A DNA stretch of 6,667 nucleotides, taken from contig JABWAY010000235.1 in NCBI GenBank assembly GCA_013360825.1, forward strand, positions 1 through 6,667, given 5' to 3'. The translations under genes were made by a program, and so were the position numbers. The first letter of the stretch is position 1. Every line of letters begins with the position of its first letter. Shown in pieces: positions 4,867-6,667 of the stretch. The DNA comes from Candidatus Brocadiia bacterium (GTDB lineage Bacteria; Planctomycetota; MHYJ01; WSZJ01). Below the pieces are notes generated by a model. That model was not told the DNA's origin. It saw only the letters and a program-made list of their open reading frames with translations, and did not search any database.

Positions 4867-5826
4867 GTGAAACGCTTCGCCCTCCCGTCCGCAATCGCCG
4901 CCCTCTGCCTCTCCGTCTGCGCCGGTTCCGCCGCCGCCCAGGACACACCCCCCGAACCGCCCCCCCCCGCTGATCCCCAGCCCGAGGAGCCGGGCCTCGT
5001 CTGGGAAAAAACCTGGCAGGCAGCCCGCACAAAGGGGAACGCGCTCAACGGCTACACCATCCTCTGGGTCACCGCCGACAAGCAGGCCAACGGCGAGGAG
5101 GCCGTCTCGACACACCGCCTCCTCAACAGCTGCTGGTCGGTCCCTCAGATCAACCAGAAGATCACTCCGCTCTTCGGCTGCTTCCGCGGCACCTTCGACG
5201 AGTGCAAGAACGCGGGCGCCGGCCAGCAGATGACGGCCGCCGGGGTCACGGCCGGCCCCGCCATCATCATCGTCGATCCCTCCGACGGCGACGTCGTCGA
5301 TGTCCTCCCCGGCGCCGCGCAGTTCATGGAGGTCCTCGACCTCGTGGACAAGGTCGATCGCGGGCTCACGCGGAAGGGGTGCGAGCTGAAACTGGAGAAC
5401 AAGGATCGGGCGAATGACCCCGAGCTCAACCTCGCGTACGGGCAGGCGCTCGTCCGCGCCGGCGACACCGACAAGGCCCGGACGCACTTCGCAAAATCCG
5501 CGAAATCGCCGGATCTCAAGCAGTCCGTCTATTCGCGGATCGGCATCGCGGTCTGCGACCTCAAGGACCGGAAGTTCAAGGACGCGATTGACAAGGCGGG
5601 GAAGATCTTCGAGGAGCTTCCGCCGAACGCCCAGGAGCCGCGTGCGGAATGCCTGTACATCATGACCTGGGCGTACTACGGCCTGAAGGAACTCGACGAC
5701 GCTTCGAAGAACGCGGAGATGCTCACGACCCGCTACCTCCGGACCACGTGGGGCTGGAAGCTGCTGGACGACCAGGCCGACATCGGGTGGGACTTCGTGA
5801 AGAAGGAAAAGATCGACCCGAAGTAG
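4867..5826 (+). CDS. Secreted thioredoxin-like protein with C-terminal TPR-type helices
   Basis: A 319-aa exported protein. Seen: signal peptide with KR at residues 2-3, hydrophobic core to about residue 18, and AGSAAA-QD, so cleavage is likely after A24. There is no lipobox (LSVC lacks G/A before Cys). A Pro/Glu-rich linker follows (27-42). Residues about 44-168 look like a thioredoxin fold: WEKTWQAARTKGN helix, YTILWVTAD strand, then TAGPAIIIVDP with a candidate cis-proline P131 and VVDVLPGAAQFMEVLDLVDK. The CxxC redox motif is missing; C89, C105 and C113 are far apart, with further cysteines at 172, 230 and 262. Residues about 184-300 contain helical repeats of TPR style (NLAYGQALVRAGDTDKARTH; AIDKAGKIFEELP; WAYYGLKELDDASKNAEML). 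Domain assignment is from pattern, not alignment. Likely periplasmic; a role in protein binding is inferred, and oxidoreductase activity is doubtful. The gene diverges from the CoA operon and ends in a strong hairpin. Confidence 0.85.
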   Translation: MKRFALPSAIAALCLSVCAGSAAAQDTPPEPPPPADPQPEEPGLVWEKTWQAARTKGNALNGYTILWVTADKQANGEEAVSTHRLLNSCWSVPQINQKITPLFGCFRGTFDECKNAGAGQQMTAAGVTAGPAIIIVDPSDGDVVDVLPGAAQFMEVLDLVDKVDRGLTRKGCELKLENKDRANDPELNLAYGQALVRAGDTDKARTHFAKSAKSPDLKQSVYSRIGIAVCDLKDRKFKDAIDKAGKIFEELPPNAQEPRAECLYIMTWAYYGLKELDDASKNAEMLTTRYLRTTWGWKLLDDQADIGWDFVKKEKIDPK

Positions 5827-5856
5827 CCGGAGTCCGGCCTGACGGACCGACCTCTG

Positions 5857-5889
5857 CGGGCCCGCCGGCGACGGCGCACGGCGGGCCCG
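5857..5889 (+). terminator. Strong GC-rich hairpin, probable terminator after the TPR gene
   Basis: CGGGCCCGCCG (5857-5867) and CGGCGGGCCCG (5879-5889) form a perfect 11-bp stem around an 11-base loop, 30 bases after the stop codon at 5826. Only a short T stretch follows (GACTGTTTCTG), so it is an imperfect intrinsic terminator, as is common in GC-rich genomes. The HEAT-repeat gene starts 45 bases further on. Confidence 0.6.
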
Positions 5890-5934
5890 GACTGTTTCTG
5901 CGCCGGGCCGTGTCTCCGTCCCGGGGAGTCGGTG

Positions 5935-6252
5935 ATGTCGCGCGCGGTATCGGTCGTCTCGTCCGTGCTGGCCGTCGCGGTGCTGGCCGCGGCGCAGAAC
6001 GCCCCCGGGGAGGGGACGGGGTTCGTGCCGAAGCCCCCGCCTCCGGAGGAGAAGATCCAGGGGCGGACGATCACGGAGTGGGTGGGGCTGCTGAAATCCG
6101 CCGATTCCTCCGATCGGAACATGGCCGCCTCGACGCTCGGGCGGATCGGAGCCCCCGCTGTGCCGGCCCTGATCGAGGTGCTCCAGACCGGGTCGCCGGA
6201 GTCGCGGGCCTCGGCGGGGACGGCGCTCGCGGTGGTCGGCCCGGCGGCGCGT
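5935..6252 (+). CDS. N-terminal part of a secreted HEAT-repeat protein; remainder lost at a junction
   Basis: Seen: ATG 5935 preceded by GGGGAG with six-base spacing (an adjacent GTG at 5932 is an alternative). Residues 1-20 are a signal peptide (SRAVSVVSSVLAVAVLAAA) followed by Gln. A short Pro-rich stretch (FVPKPPPPEE) comes next, then ITEWVGLLKSADSSDRNMA and the helix pair STLGRIGAPAVPALIEVLQ / SPESRASAGTALAVVGPAA. These have the spacing of a HEAT/PBS-lyase-type repeat, with the A..L..IG..AVPAL signature. Known: HEAT repeats are protein-interaction scaffolds, and secreted versions are common in Planctomycetota and similar phyla. Only about one and a half repeats are visible before the frame changes abruptly near 6250 into an unrelated protein. 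Codon use up to that point is strongly G/C-ending (only about 7 of 106 codons end in A or T by hand count), matching the rest of the window. Confidence 0.75.
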
Positions 6253-6667
6253 TCCTGGGGCGGTGGCACATGGGAAGAAGGCTTCCGCCACGTCTGGCTT
6301 GGTTATGCCAACTCGAACGAAATCTATGACCCCGCCGATGGCAAGTGGGTCGTCAAGAGCGCCGGACTGCTGAAAGCGCTTCAGGTCTACGAGACGCTGG
6401 CGAAGAACGGTTGGCTGACGGTGGATGCGCTGCTTGCCCCGAATCCTTGGGAGCCGATCAAGTATCAGGGCTTCCCACAGAAGACCGTTGCTGTCGTCAC
6501 GGGCGGTGATTGGCAGTGGGAGTTTGACTGGGGTCCCAACGGCGCGACGCCGATTGAAGGACTGCTTGAAAAGGTCGAACGCTGGCTGTTCCCGTCGGAA
6601 GTGGGCGATCCGTTCGCGTTCTCCGGCACCGGGCGTATCCTGGGTATCTTCAGCCAGTCGCCGAACG
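6253..6667 (+). CDS. Internal fragment of an ABC-transporter extracellular (sugar-type) solute-binding protein
   Basis: Seen: 138 codons in the same frame as the upstream HEAT sequence, with no start of their own, open to the window end. The text GTWEEGFRHVW, YDPADGKWVVKSAGLLKALQ, TVAVVTGGDWQWEFDWG and PFAFSGTGRILGIFSQSPN has the style of the central-to-C-terminal part of family 1 extracellular sugar-binding proteins: a conserved helix of the KSAGLLKALQVYE type, a G-DW-W strand and a later PSEVGDPFAFSGTG loop. About 36 of 138 codons end in A or T, against about 7 of 106 just upstream, so base use differs clearly from the rest of the window. No signal peptide is present because the N-terminal part is missing. 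Most likely DNA from another genome joined by assembly; a real recombination is the alternative. The family call rests on recognition, not alignment. Confidence 0.65.

Noticed and set aside
5826..5838. Palindrome GCCGGA-G-TCCGGC at the stop of the TPR gene
   Set aside because: A one-base loop makes a poor hairpin, and short GC palindromes are expected by chance here; the 11-bp stem at 5857-5889 is far stronger.
4627..6291. Minus-strand open frame continuing upstream of the thioesterase to 6291
   Set aside because: Only the last 149 codons have protein-like sequence. The rest is Arg/Gly/Pro-rich antisense to the TPR and HEAT genes and contains no start with a ribosome-binding site.
1..6667. 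tRNA, rRNA, CRISPR, insertion-sequence or attachment-site signals
   Set aside because: No cloverleaf-like segment, regularly spaced repeats, transposase motifs or terminal inverted repeats were seen on reading both strands.

Overview
The window is a GC-rich bacterial segment with strong G/C preference at third codon positions and several GTG starts. The gene content (secreted TPR and HEAT proteins, CoA-dependent catabolism, GTG-started overlapping genes) would fit an uncultured environmental bacterium. A phylum cannot be fixed from sequence alone. No rRNA, tRNA, CRISPR array or insertion sequence was seen.

Left two-thirds (1-4626, all leftward) is one tightly packed gene cluster. In transcription order it holds: a hot-dog acyl-CoA thioesterase (4626-4177); an unrecognised 200-aa protein that overlaps it by 4 bp (4180-3578) and whose C-terminal half resembles a PD-(D/E)XK/VRR-NUC fold with an altered active site; a benzoate-CoA ligase family enzyme (3515-1971); a creatininase-family metal amidohydrolase (1894-1145); a classical short-chain dehydrogenase (1130-342); and a VOC/glyoxalase-family protein that overlaps the dehydrogenase by 4 bp and runs off the left edge. 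Ligase, dehydrogenase and thioesterase together suggest CoA-dependent breakdown of an aromatic or cyclic acid. The amidohydrolase and VOC protein hint at a nitrogen-containing substrate, possibly 2-aminobenzoate-like, but that is inference.

Middle (4627-4866) is a 240-bp divergent intergenic region. It has a strongly purine-rich, G-run-rich half next to the thioesterase gene. Next come an AT-rich 17-bp perfect palindrome and a good candidate sigma70-type promoter firing rightwards.

Right side (4867-6667, rightward) starts with a secreted thioredoxin-like/TPR protein followed by a strong GC-rich hairpin. Then comes the start of a secreted HEAT-repeat protein. Near position 6250 this reading frame changes abruptly, but stays in frame, into the interior of an ABC-transporter sugar-binding protein with clearly different codon use. 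I read this as a probable assembly chimera close to a contig end, not a natural fusion.
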